DNA of 64,000 bases from Uloborus plumipes (taxonomy: Eukaryota > Arthropoda > Arachnida > Araneae > Uloboridae), in NCBI GenBank assembly GCA_038373865.1, contig JAXGGA010002984.1, positions 1-64,000 on the forward strand, written 5' to 3'. The notes beneath the pieces are model-generated. The model saw only the letters and a program-made list of their open reading frames with translations. It ran no database searches and had not been told where the DNA came from. Shown here in pieces: positions 42,860-53,579 of the stretch (its first letter is position 1; every line of letters starts with the position of its first letter). A program made the translations under genes and the position numbers.

Positions 42860-43660
42860 TGATGGAATGTTGTTTTGCAGCCACTGCTGAGTTGACCTTG
42901 CCTTGTGAGCTGGAGCGGAATCCTGCTGGAAAACCCAATGACTTCCAGCAAACAGGGTATCATTAAGAGGCTTGACAACCGGTTCCAAAATATCGTCCTG
43001 ATAGTTTTTAGCGGCTGTTTTAACTCCTTTTTCACAAAAATGGAGCTTTGTGGTGCCATCAAAGCAAACTCCCCGCCAAACCATCACTGAGGAGGGTTGA
43101 TGACCTCTCTCTACTCTTCCAATGATTTCCTGGGCTTCTTTAGAGCTGTGCGCGTACACACGATCATTTTGGCGATTAAATTTTTCTTCAATCGTAAAAA
43201 TTTTCTCATCGCTAAACAAAATTTTTCTGTGAAGGCCATTGGTGTAACGGCCAAGCAGCACTTAACATCTATCAACTCTAATTTTTTTTATAGAAGTGGT
43301 TAGCATTTGTCCAGTCATTCTTCGAAATGCACCCATCCTAAGGTCACTTTTTATAATGTGAGACATTGATCTGACAGAGATTCCCATTTCCCGAGACATG
43401 ATTTTTTGTTTTCGAATGGGATTTCTCCTAATTCGAGCAGCCATTGCTCTCACTGCGTTTGCCGTTCTCACAGTGCGGGGACTGCCATATCGGGGTTTGT
43501 CACATACAGATATGGTCTCATTGTATCGATTTATAGTGCGGTACACGAACATACGGCTGATACCCAAAGGTTTCAAAGTGTTGAAAATATCTGCATTACA
43601 TTTTCCAACTTTGTTTAAAGCGATCACAGCTATACGGTTTTCATTATCACCCCACTCCAT
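42860..43660 (-). pseudogene. Mariner/IS630-like transposase, one nonsense codon, 3' truncated
   Basis: 43,660-43,262 encodes the DNA-binding half (MEWGDNENRIAVIALNKVGK, ISRMFVYRTINRYNE). 43,261-42,860 encodes the catalytic half (ILFSDEKIFTIEEKFN, VMVWRGVCFDG, FQQDSAPAHKARSTQQWL). They are in one frame, separated by a single TAA at 43,262-43,264. The sequence stops after NNIPST at the junction with tandem unit 3, before the third catalytic residue, so DD34E or another spacing cannot be decided. It is related to mariner-type elements of other arthropods. Confidence 0.88.
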
Positions 43661-43809
43661 GTTAACTGAGTGAAAGAAAAATACAAAGTAATTGGGATTA
43701 TTATACTGACATGTAAAGAAAATAAACAGATAGGGTCAAAGATTATATAAATAATACCCAAGGATGTAAACAAAGTTCAACTTTTGTAACAGTATTTATG
43801 GCAGGACTA

Positions 43810-44635
43810 GGTATATTGAGATTCAATTTAAAACACTGTAAGAAAATAAGGTAACATATGTATATACAGAATGAAACAAATAAAAATAATTCTAAAACCT
43901 ATTTACATTTTACATGGAGAGAAACTTGGCAGTTGCTTCCCGAATGCCTTGGGATTGTGCGTTCATTTCTCCCTCTGTTGTTGATTCAGTGGAGTGTTTT
44001 TCTTGGGGTAATTCAGGTTGGGTCCACAGTGTCTCTGTTTTTCTCGCAGATGTTGTTCAAAATGCAGCGTACGTGAATGACTATCTTGGATTTTTTAATG
44101 GAAGAATCCATCTGTTGCAAGCAACGAGACCGTGCTTTCATTCTCCCAAACGCATTTTCAAAACTCTTGCACCAGATAACACTGAATTGTAGTGCTTCTT
44201 GTACTCTGGCATCTCTTTGGACTCAAAATAGAATTTCTGAAGAAAGGGCAGCAATGGAAACCCCAATATTTATATACTAAAACTGATATTTGGCATCCAC
44301 TACTGCCAGTGTACGGACGCTATAGAAGCCTTTATAATTAAAATAACAGGTGGCCTTCTGTTAGGGCGGTTTTTTTTCAATGTGGGAACTGCCAATGGCT
44401 CCACAGCATTGAGGAAACCCATTCACTCACAAACAGCTCAACAACGGTGGACATCTCCTTAGTGGATGGAAATTTTATAACTTCTGCCAGGTAATTTTTC
44501 ATGCGAAAGTCACAAAATTCCCTAACACATTCACAAACGGTGAACTTGTGTGCACCAAAAAAGGTAGGCCATAGTCCTGTATTCACCAAATTCCAGGTCA
44601 TACTTACTCTTTTCTCCTGTAGGTGGCAGGCCTGT
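43810..44635 (-). pseudogene. PIF/Harbinger nuclease, copy 2
   Basis: Homologous to the copy at 36,292-37,029: NYLAEVIKFPSTKEMSTVVE, a degraded fPQC region, and a C-terminal part whose 3' flank is almost identical. It extends further upstream than copy 1 (WPTFFGAHKFTVCECVREF). Frameshifts and stops throughout. Confidence 0.7.
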
Positions 44636-44639
44636 CCAG

Positions 44640-45030
44640 GCTCGAGAATTATTTCCGCCTGAAGTCTTCTTTCTATTGCTACCTACGGGAGATTGCTTTG
44701 CTAACCTGCTATTTCATTAAAGTTTTTTGATTTATCAAGAATTTTAATGGCTCTAAATTATCGTAAAAAGAGTGGATGTTGTTCTGCTTTCGGGTGCATG
44801 CTCGTCTGTAAATGCAGTTGAGATTATGTTGTTCCACGCGGGGTTTTTATCCAGTAATCACCATCCGGACACCTCGTACTGTCTCAGTTGCTACACATAA
44901 CATCATTAAGTTTACAATAATTTCTCATTCATCGCCAATGTTTGCCGTTTAAAGTTTGCACGTTTTTTAAACTAGTAAGTAATATTAGCTTCATAAGATA
45001 TTAATGCTAAGACCGTTTCGTTATTCATAA
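44640..45030. other. Non-coding interval
   Basis: No coding frame or element end recognised between the Harbinger relic and the LINE 3' end. Confidence 0.35.
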
Positions 45031-45342
45031 CTGCCGACACAGCTGCCAAGGCGGCCAGTTCATTTGCTGATATCATCCTAATTTGTTTCCCTTTTTATAT
45101 GAAATTGGTTTTATATCTCTAATTTAGTGGTTTTATCTTTATCTTGAGTGTTATGTCTTTGGTTATGTATTTCTGATTTTACTTTAAATTGTCTGACCTT
45201 TTTTCTCTTGTTTTGCTAAGATTTTATACATCATTTATGTGTCTTTTAAAAACGTTTTAAATTTTTAAATACTTTATATCATCGTTTGGCGCAGCATAGC
45301 CTATGAAGGCTCTTGTGCCAGTAAACCTAAAGAAACCAACCA
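45031..45342 (+). mobile_element. LINE 3' end with internal deletion
   Basis: Starts with part of the RNase H coding region (GCCGACACAGCTGCCAAGGC), jumps near 45,075 to the 3' UTR at CTAATTTGTTTCC, and ends with the conserved GGCGCAGCATAGCC block and AAACCAACCAA tail. It is 5'-truncated with an internal deletion of about 360 bp relative to the full-length copy. Confidence 0.8.
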
Positions 45343-45609
45343 AATCACAGTCACAGTTGACCAGAGCTACAGCCGAACTGAACCCGCTGACTGAAATTGT
45401 GACATGTTCTTTGTCTTCTACGCCGTAATCACTGAGTTTAGAAAACATTCCTTTAGAGAGCGATGTCCAGATGCGTAGACGAATTTTTGCTTTAATCTTC
45501 GTGACTACCATTCTTAAAGATAAATACACTCTTCCATGCATCCCTGGAAATGAGGGACGTCACTTACCAAACGCCAGCAGAGTTATAAGTTCTCTTATTC
45601 TCTTGGCGC

Positions 45610-46930
45610 ATTCGTTGGCTATTTAACGATCTATGCGCATGTGCGGAATGAGCGGAGGCTGTTCTTTGCGCGGGAAGGGAGGTTTTGTTTTGACGATTCA
45701 ATTCATCCGTGACAAGATGGCTTGTGTGTGCATATTTGAAGTTTTTACTTAAGGTCTTTTTTTAAGCGATCCATTATTTCTTGTACTTCGTAATTTTTAA
45801 GTTATTTAAAATTACAAACAAACTAGTTTTTTTTTTTGTTATTCACATTAAGTATAATTCCATTCGAAAATATCCGTTGTTTCCGACAGCGGTAAATTTC
45901 GTGATATCCACAGCTTTAAATAATATTTAAATTACTTTTATAAAACTAAAAAATACGCTTTTAGATGCACTTATAATGCATCAACATGTAATATAGTTTA
46001 TATAATATATTTTAACCTTTAATATTAATAATATAATAGTACTAAATGTATTACTTTTATATTTGCTAAAAACGTGAATTTCATCTTTTATTCAGAGTTA
46101 CATACAAACAACTGAAACACTTAAACACATCAACGTGTAGTAATATAGTTTAGCCTTTAGTTTCAACAATAGTATTAAATATATTACTTTTATATTTGTT
46201 AAGAACGTGAATTTCGTCTTTGATTTCGAGTTACATACAAACAAACCCACAAGTGAAACTCATAAAAGCGTATTAAAAAAATAAATTCCCGTATGAATAG
46301 TTATCAAAATCAATCAATTTAAAATTTAAATCATAAGAAGCGGACGTTTTATTTGGAGACTCAATCAAGAAAGGCATTGTGAAAATAAATACTGCTCGTT
46401 CATTTAAAATATAAAGTTCAGTGTTCAAATATGACAAATTTAAAAAGAAAAAAATATTTAAACAAGAGTTTAATGCTCCTAATGATCTAATATAGCAGGT
46501 ACAATGAGAAGTTGTTGCATCTATTGTATACTTTTGGTTAGAATGAAGGTTTTTGACTATGTACAACGAATTGCCATTGGATTCTGCTTAAAGTCCTGAA
46601 GGCTTTGCTTCTGAGAAAAAATACTTGTCATTTTTTTTTTGTTCTGCTATTTATTATATCTAATTTTTAAACAATAACAATCATCGAATTTTGAAACTAC
46701 AAAATTAAACAATTGTAATATATTGAAGGATTTCAATCTTTGAAAAATTTTATCTTTCAGAATTTAAAATATGGTCTCGCATAATAGTTTCTGTTACTAC
46801 CGCTCGTTTCTTCTTTGAAGCATAGAGCCCATTTCTTTGCTTGTAGGTATGCTTTTAGAAAGTAATTCTTAATATGTACATATTTTGCACCTGCAGCATT
46901 TAGAAGAAGAATGTTTTCTTGGACTTCTTC
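45610..46930. other. AT-rich interval with a loose duplication
   Basis: No supported gene. A diverged direct repeat of about 110-130 bp is visible: AACGTGAATTTC, GTTACATACAAACAA and ATATTACTTTTATATTTG recur around 46,040-46,120 and 46,170-46,250. Confidence 0.4.
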
Positions 46931-46934
46931 ATTT

Positions 46935-47310
46935 CTTAACCTCTGTCAAAGGCCACACTCCTTAAGAAATTAAGTTCATCATTGAGAAGGGACTTGTCAG
47001 AACATACATTAATAGCGCGGTTAACAAACGTGTAAAAAGCAAACTTTTTTGTTTTATGGGATGACAGGAGCGAGAATGTGGAGGAAGACAAACAGCAAAT
47101 GGTTTTCGGTAAACAGTAGTGGAAACTTGGTTATTGTTTTTTGAAATGAGTACGTCCAAAAAGGGCAAAGAATTATTACTTTTAATTTCAGCAATAAACT
47201 GAATGTTAGGATCAATGGAGTTGATTAAATCAATAACTACCGGAACAATTTCCGCTGTGCCGTCCAAAAGGCTAAAGGTATCGTCGACGTATCTTATGTC
47301 TGCTTTTTAC
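46935..47310 (-). pseudogene. Penelope-like element reverse transcriptase fragment
   Basis: The minus strand reads DIRYVDDTFSLLDGTAEIV (the catalytic YVDD box), IKSNNSLPFLDVLISKNN and VSTTVYRKP, then after a shift INVCSDKSLLNDELNFLRS. The 'FLD--I------TTVYRKP' segment after YVDD is characteristic of Penelope-like reverse transcriptases. The start of the protein is missing because an inverted copy of 47,010-47,040 lies at about 47,302-47,332. No GIY-YIG nuclease was found. Confidence 0.8.
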
Positions 47311-47557
47311 ACGTTTGTTAACCGCGCTTCGGAGTTCCATTTTATGAGCCAGAAATTAGTAACCAAATTACAGCAATATATTATCAGTATGAATTTGACC
47401 ATTCAAAAAACATGAAAAGTACGCATTAACTAAAAGACATCTAACCATAAACAGATATAAAACCCATAAAAAGTAAAAGATATAAAACATAATGAAAATA
47501 ATAATTTTAAAAGTAGATAATAACCTGATTAGTATGATAAGAATAATTAATTTAAAT

Positions 47558-48700
47558 ATTATTGTTTTATGAAAGGATTACCAACATTACATAAAGCTGA
47601 AACAACACACAAAATTTTGTCTATAGTGGAATAATCAGAATCATTATTCCTTTTAACCATTGATATTGGTACAGTACCATCCAATATTTTAAAGGTTTTT
47701 ATTTTGCGTATGGCACGCTCTATATGTAATCTAACTTTTGACGTTTTTCTGAATTGTACAATTTCTTCTTAGGACAGTTGTGATTTACCTTTGGTGTATG
47801 CTGGTATACCAAGATAGGCTCCTTTTGCTTCAACTATACTAGTGATATTGAAGCCCCTATCAGCAAGAACCCTGTCATTAGGTCTCAACAAGTCGAGAAA
47901 AACACTCTGTAATGTTATCTGTTTATCAGACACTCTTCCACCCAATGCTCGTGAAATAAAACTAATATTTCCAGCAGGCAAGATTCTTACAAGAAATTTC
48001 ATTGTATTATGACTCTTGTAATAAGAATATGCTTGGGCTCTTGTAGTCAGGTTTTTTGGTTTTTCAATAAAAATTTCAGAACAGTCAATTATACAGGCGA
48101 CATGACCCAAGGACATCTTACCAAAACAAGCAGGCGTGCTTCTTTTTATTGTCTTTCTGGAGGAATAAGTTATTAATCTTTTGAAATTTACCATCATAAC
48201 ATCCAACCAAGAATGGAAAATTTTACTTACCGAGGAGGGTAATATATTAAATCTGACAGCCAAGTCTTGATTCAATAATCCTAGTTTCGATTTCATTAAT
48301 GCTAACAAGAACTGTTCGCAGGATTTCAGGCTTACTTTCTCTTTTGGTTGTCAAGCACTTAACTAAAAAATTAAAGACCATAAAATTTTCAAGCCCAGTA
48401 AAAAATTTAACCTTGTTTGATGTCTTCGTGATTATGTCGTAAACTGGAACTTTTGTCAAGGTTTCCCTCATACATTTATTTTCTTCTTCCAGGAACTTCC
48501 CTTTCTCTTTCAAATTCAAATTTTCTTGATGTAACGCATCCAAAACGTCTGCAGTAACATCAGTTTGAGTGCTTCCATTAGAGATGCAAGAAACTGAATC
48601 AAGAGTAATTTCACCTTGATCATTTCCGTCGTCAATGATCACAGAAGCCTCACCTAAAGAAGGGAGGGGAAAAAAAAAGATTATTAAGCTAATGCGCAAA
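47558..48700 (-). pseudogene. DDE_Tnp_4 transposase (ISL2EU-like), two lesions
   Basis: The N-terminal part (48,700-48,300) has a coiled-coil-like ENLNLKEKGKFLEEENKCM segment. After a shift near 48,300 the catalytic part follows: LGLLNQDLAVRFNILPSSVS (helix-turn-helix), CIIDCSEIFIEKPKN (first Asp), DRVLADRGFNI (second Asp), and past one TAG near 47,770 EEIVQFRKTSKVRLHIERAI (Glu). The end reads SALCNVGNPFIKQ. This layout fits ISL2EU/IS4EU-type transposases related to Harbinger. The protein is nearly complete apart from one frameshift and one stop. Confidence 0.75.
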
Positions 48701-48842
48701 TACAAAGGTCATTTTAAAGTTGGGGTGAATTCATTTTCAATTTTATAGCACAAAAATGTTTGAAATTTTAGATGTCTTCTAGCCCGCAAAAATGATTTTG
48801 ATACGAGTTGCAGTCCTTAGACAGAAAAAAGTAGGACTTCAA

Positions 48843-48955
48843 CAGGCCCGTCATTCAAGGGGGGGGGGCAGAGGGGGGTCATTGACATATAAGTGGGCGT
48901 GGTTTTTGCCACTTTTTAGTGCCCCCCACTGGAAAATTTCGAAATGACGTCCCTG
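48843..48955. mobile_element. Short MITE-like palindromic element
   Basis: The ends CAGGCCCGTCATT and, inverted, CAGGGACGTCATT bound 113 bp rich in G-runs. They resemble hAT-type termini. It directly abuts the truncated start of LINE copy A. No convincing target duplication. Confidence 0.45.
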
Positions 48956-48956
48956 G

Positions 48957-50458
48957 CTTCAGGGCTAGCTGGCGAACCCTGTCGTATGCAGCCTTACCCC
49001 TGTGTAGGGGTGCTACGCAGGTGCTCGACCCCACTCCCCCCCCAGTTCTCCGTTCCGGTCAAGGATACACAAAACAAAAACTCTTCTCCCCCTAGTGGGG
49101 AACGTCAGATGAATGTCTAGTGCAGTTAAATTTTTCATTGTTAAGCGTAATGATCCGAATTTTAATTTCATCAAAGTTTCTCCTTTTCTGATTAATAAAG
49201 CATTGGTAAATTTAAAAGGCGAGTTTCAGTCACTTAAAAAACTAAAAAATGTTGAGCTCTTAGTAGAAATTAAAGATAAAAGCAAATTAAATCTATACTA
49301 TTCATAAAACAAAGTGCCTCTTTTCTAGTCACAGTCACACCGCATTTATCCTTAAATTTTTCATGAGGAGTAATTTCGGAACCTGCCCTCCTGTAGGCAT
49401 CTGAGCAGGAAATTCTGGAGGAACTGAAAGATCAGTACGTCACTGGTGTCAAGAAAATCACTATCAAACGTGATGGCGCCAACTAAACACGTCATACTGA
49501 CTTTCAGTAAGCCTGACCTTCCTCCACGCGTCAAAGCAGGTTATCTCTCTTGTCTGATCAGACCATATATCCCCAATTCATTACGATGCTTTAAATGTCA
49601 GCGATTTGGGCATTCAAAAATTTCTTGCCGTGGAACCAGCACTTGTGCCAGATGTGCGGAACCCGACCATGACAGTAACAATTGTACAAAAGAATTTAAA
49701 TGTGTAAACTGTAAAGCAGATCATCCCTCATATTCTCGAAAATGCACTAAGTGGATAACAGAAAAAGAAATACAAACCATCAAAACAACTCAAAAGTTAT
49801 CATACACAGACGCCAGAAAAATAGTCGAATCCCGGACTCCTACTGCAGGTCTTTCATATGCTGCATCAGTTTAAAAAGTATTAAAATCTGCCAGCACACA
49901 AACAATTAGCCAAAATGAAACTGCTGCCAAACCTAAAACAGTTAACACGACTAAGTCGCCAATTAAACGAAATAATGGCTCTAATGCTTCTCTAAAGCAA
50001 ATAAATGAATACACACAAGCACAAAATGTTAAAAATAATACTGATGAAACTCAAACTACAAACACTGCAAAGCTTAAAAAAGCGAAACAAACTGCAGCAA
50101 AAAATAAACTAATTCAAATGCGCGCTAAAATCGGGGTTCCCTTTAAACAAAGGCCCCCTCAAATTTTTCAATTTAAAAAAGAGGACTTCTTGTATTCTGG
50201 CAAGAAAAATACACTGACGAAATCTCTTCACGAAGAACTTGCTCCTTCTCAGGGGGTGGTTGAGGATGTAGAATTTGAAGAACTTCTCTGCTAAATGCTT
50301 CTCTTTCCTTTGGCCTTTTTTCTCTTCCTTTTCCATTATGGCCCTGAGCATTCTTTCTTGGAATTGTCAAAGTTACTCACATAATGTCACGGACGTTAAA
50401 GATCTTGTCGAAACTCACCAACCGGCCATATTCTGTCTGCAAGAAACATTCCTGTCGA
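48957..50458 (+). mobile_element. LINE copy A, upstream half
   Basis: Begins inside the 5' UTR (CTTCAGGGCTAGCTGG), then a decayed ORF1 (49,113-50,294, knuckles CFKCQRFGHSKISC and CARCAEPDHDSNNC visible) and the first 40 or so codons of ORF2 (MALSILSWNCQSYSHNV to LQETFLS). It is interrupted at ATTCCTGTCGA (50,448-50,458). The matching downstream half resumes at 62,723. Confidence 0.85.
49113..50294 (+). pseudogene. LINE ORF1 of copy A, broken
   Basis: The N-terminal part (VKFFIVKRNDPNFNFIKVSP) is followed by stops near 49,300-49,440. An open segment then covers the three knuckles and KCTKWITEKEIQTIKTTQKL, with a further stop near 49,873 and an open Lys-rich tail. More decayed than copies B and C. 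Confidence 0.8.
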
Positions 50459-50819
50459 CCCCCCCGTTGTCCGTTTTCCTTGTCGTGGTGGTGGGGGGGG
50501 GGGGGGGGCTTGCGGTGTGGTGTGTTCGGGGCGAGCTCTTGGCGGAGTAGTGACCCCCCAGTTGCTCAAACCGAAGTTCTGCGGGTAGGGATTTCTTCTC
50601 CCTCCTTCCCTCACCACACTTACCAAATTTCGGAACAAAACCCAAGCCAAGGTTCAGCGACCGTGCCGATGGCTGCATGGTACCGGGGACAAGCGGTATC
50701 TCAAGCGGTCGACTTCAGGGCTAGCTGGCGAACCCTGTCGTACTCAGCCTTACCCCTGTGTAGGGGGGCTACGCAGGGGCTCGACCCCTTTTTTTTCCCC
50801 TCAGTTCTCCGGTCCGATT

Positions 50820-51941
50820 ATGGATACAACAGAAAAAAACCTTTCTCCCTCTAGTGGGGAGCGTCAAAATGAATTATCTTCAAATACAGCTAAGTTCTTT
50901 ATTATTAAGCGTAATGGTAATTTAAATTTTTCTACAACTTCACCCTTTCTTATAAATAAAGCTCTAACGCACTTAATTGGTGAATATGAATCAGTCAAAA
51001 AATTGCGTTCTGGCGAACTTCTTGTACAAATTAAAAATCAAAAACAAACTAAATCCATTCTTTCCATTACTCAACTAGGTTCCTATTTATGTACTGTTAC
51101 AGAGCACAAAACCTTAAACTTTTCAAGAGGTATCATTTCGGAACCCGATCTTCTGTACACACCCGAGGAAGAAATCTTGTAGGAAATGCGGACGCAGCGT
51201 GTTAGTGGAGTGAAACGGATTACCGTTAAGCGGGATGGCAAAATGGCGCCCACTAAACACATAATCTTGACATTCTCTACTCCTGACCTCCCTTCCCGTG
51301 TAAAGGCTGGGTATCTCTCTTGTCCAGTTAGACCTTACATACCAAACCCGCTCAGGTGCTTTAAGTGCCAGCGGTTTGGGCATTCTAAGATTTCGTGTCG
51401 TGGTACCGACACATGTGCCAGATGTGCCGAGCCTGGCCATGACAGTGTACAGTGCACGAAAGACTTTAGATGCGTCAACTGCAAGGGAGATCATCCATCC
51501 TACTCAAGAAAATGTTCCAAATGGCTCTTGGAAAAGGAGATACAAGTAATTAAAACCACACAAAAAATCTCATACCCAGACGCAAGAAAAATTGTCGATT
51601 CCCGTACACCTATCGCAGGAGCTTCTTATGCTACTGCCGTTAAAAAGGTTCTCAAAACATCAAGCACCCAAACGGATGATCAAATAAACACTATCAAGCC
51701 AGTTATCTCACCTAAACGAAATGTTCAATCTAACAGTTCAAATTCTTCACAAAATAAAACTACCAACAGTAAACTACTAATAGAAAAACCTATCGTTAAC
51801 GAGCCTTATTCTGCAATTACCACGAACAAAAATACGCAAAATTCTAAAAAAGCTGTAGAAAAAAAGAAAATAATACAATTAAGAGCTAAAGTTGGGGTTT
51901 CCTCTAAACAGAGGCCCCCAAAATTTTTTGGATTTAAATAA
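50820..51941 (+). pseudogene. LINE ORF1 of copy B, two nonsense codons
   Basis: Starts MDTTEKNLSPSSGER and stays in one frame through the knuckles (CFKCQRFGHSKISC, CARCAEPGHDSVQC, CVNCKGDHPSYSRKC). An in-frame TAG lies at 51,180 (before EMRTQRVSGVKR) and a TAA at 51,939, where relatives continue KKEDFL. Otherwise well preserved. Confidence 0.88.
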
Positions 51942-52256
51942 GAGGACTTCTTGCGTATACTTGCGTATACTTGCGTCTTACTTGAAGATACACACCCCAT
52001 CATATTTTGTTTCACTTTTTACATGACATTGGTTTTATATCTCTAATTTAGTGTTCTTATCTCTGTCATCTTGTTAGTTTCTTCTTTGTATCGTTATGTG
52101 TTTCTTGTTTATATATGTCTGTTTTAAAAATGCTTTTAAAATTTAAAAAAAAAAGTTTTATAGGCTATCATTGTTTATTATACATTTCTGACTTTAGTCA
52201 AAATAACTTGACGGTTCTTGCTCTCATCTTGTCATTTGAAATTTAATTTATATGTG

Positions 52257-53195
52257 CAGGGTGTCCGCGCATATGGAAAGTCATGGAAAGTCAGGGAAAG
52301 TCATGGATTTCAAATATGATCGAAATTGGTCATGGAAAGTCATGGATTTCAGCGAAAAATGTCCAAAGGTCATGGAAACTGACTGTTTATCATGGAGTTT
52401 AGCGCTCCGGACCGATTAATTAAAATCTCGGAAGAACGAAAACACTTCCGCCGTCATTCTATTTCTTTATTGGGTGCAATCTGATTTGTCAATTACAATT
52501 TCCAACAAGTTGCATTGTGTTGACCAATCAGATGAATTCTCAACGTTAAAACCGTGAGCGGCGAATTTTGTGTAACTGCGCATGTGCGCGGACTCCGTTA
52601 TCTGATAAAATATGACCTTGAACGACAAAAAGATAGACTCGATGGTTTTTTTGATGGTTTTTTCCCCGGCATAGGCAGATTTGCCTTTTACATTTGGTCT
52701 CCTCTCCCCCCCTACCCGCTTCATTTGATTCCTTTTTCTTTTAAAACTTGTTTGAATCTTTTTCTTTCGAGGAGTTTTATGCAAAAGAAAAACAAATTAA
52801 AAAACGATGTTGAATTTTAAAGAATCGATGTTGAATTTTAAAGAATCGTGTAGGTAGGGGGGGGGGCAGGAACTCAAAGAGTTCCGTTTTAAAGTCAGAT
52901 TTCGCCTCACTCATATCAGGATCTAAACTTACAGTAAAATTTATGGACAGACAATTCATTGCTACATGAAAGTACGTTTGAGGACAAGCGTGGTGGGGAG
53001 GAGGGTGTCGATAGGAAAAGATCGTTTTTTGACCTCAAAAGCGAACGGACTTCTGTTGCTGTGAAACGCAGTCGCCATGTTTGGTCATTTTGAAGATTTT
53101 TTTTTTTTTTTTTTTTTTTTTTAGTCATGGAAAATAGTTCGCAAAAGTCATGGAAAGTCATGGAATTGAAAAGTCCAGGTTGAGCAGATACCCTG
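52257..53195. mobile_element. hAT-like non-autonomous element
   Basis: Left end CAGGGTGTCCGCGCAT, right end the complement of CAGGGTATCTGC, flanked by TATGTG at 52,251-52,256 and 53,196-53,201. The subterminal regions contain repeated AAAGTCATGGAAAGTCATGG motifs at both ends in inverted arrangement. 939 bp, no transposase. The 6-bp TSD is shorter than the 8 bp usual for hAT, so the superfamily is uncertain. Confidence 0.75.
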
Positions 53196-53579
53196 TATGT
53201 GTCTTGTTCTGAATTGTTTTTAATTTTTTTTGTTTTATTTCCATCGTATTTTAGATGAATTTAGCTCTGACATCTCTTCATTTTTTAAATAAAACCATCA
53301 TTTGGTGGAGTATAGCGTACTAAGGCTTTTGCGCTAGTAAAATCAACACAACCAACCAACCAACCAATCGAGCAACTGCCATCATCGGCATTGATCTTTA
53401 CTACTGTATTATCAGTTCTTTCAGCTCGTGTGTATTGCTCGCTATGATACATGGTTGATTCCATAATCATGCGGCTATATTCTTAGACCACTTGAGGAAC
53501 TGCGCCAATTGCAGCCATATATGCACTTCAGCTTCGTTAAAACTAGTACGTACAATTTCTTTTCCCAGCATATGTACTC

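Larger units (their letters stand above)
50459..53370 (+). mobile_element. LINE copy B with ORF2 deleted
   Basis: A full 5' UTR (from a C-run at 50,459), ORF1 (50,820-51,940) and then, shortly after the ORF1 end, a jump near 51,995 into the 3' UTR (ACATTGGTTTTATATCTC). A hAT-like MITE (52,257-53,195) is inserted in the tail region. The LINE 3' end (GGAGTATAGCGTACTAAGG then AACCAACCAACCAACC) is reached at about 53,370. The whole of ORF2 is missing. Confidence 0.8.

Noticed and set aside
45257..45541. 94-residue minus-strand frame over the LINE tail at 45.3 kb
   Set aside because: It reads across the LINE 3' end into its flank, and antisense LINE tail gives the same FIGYAAPND-like peptide at every copy.
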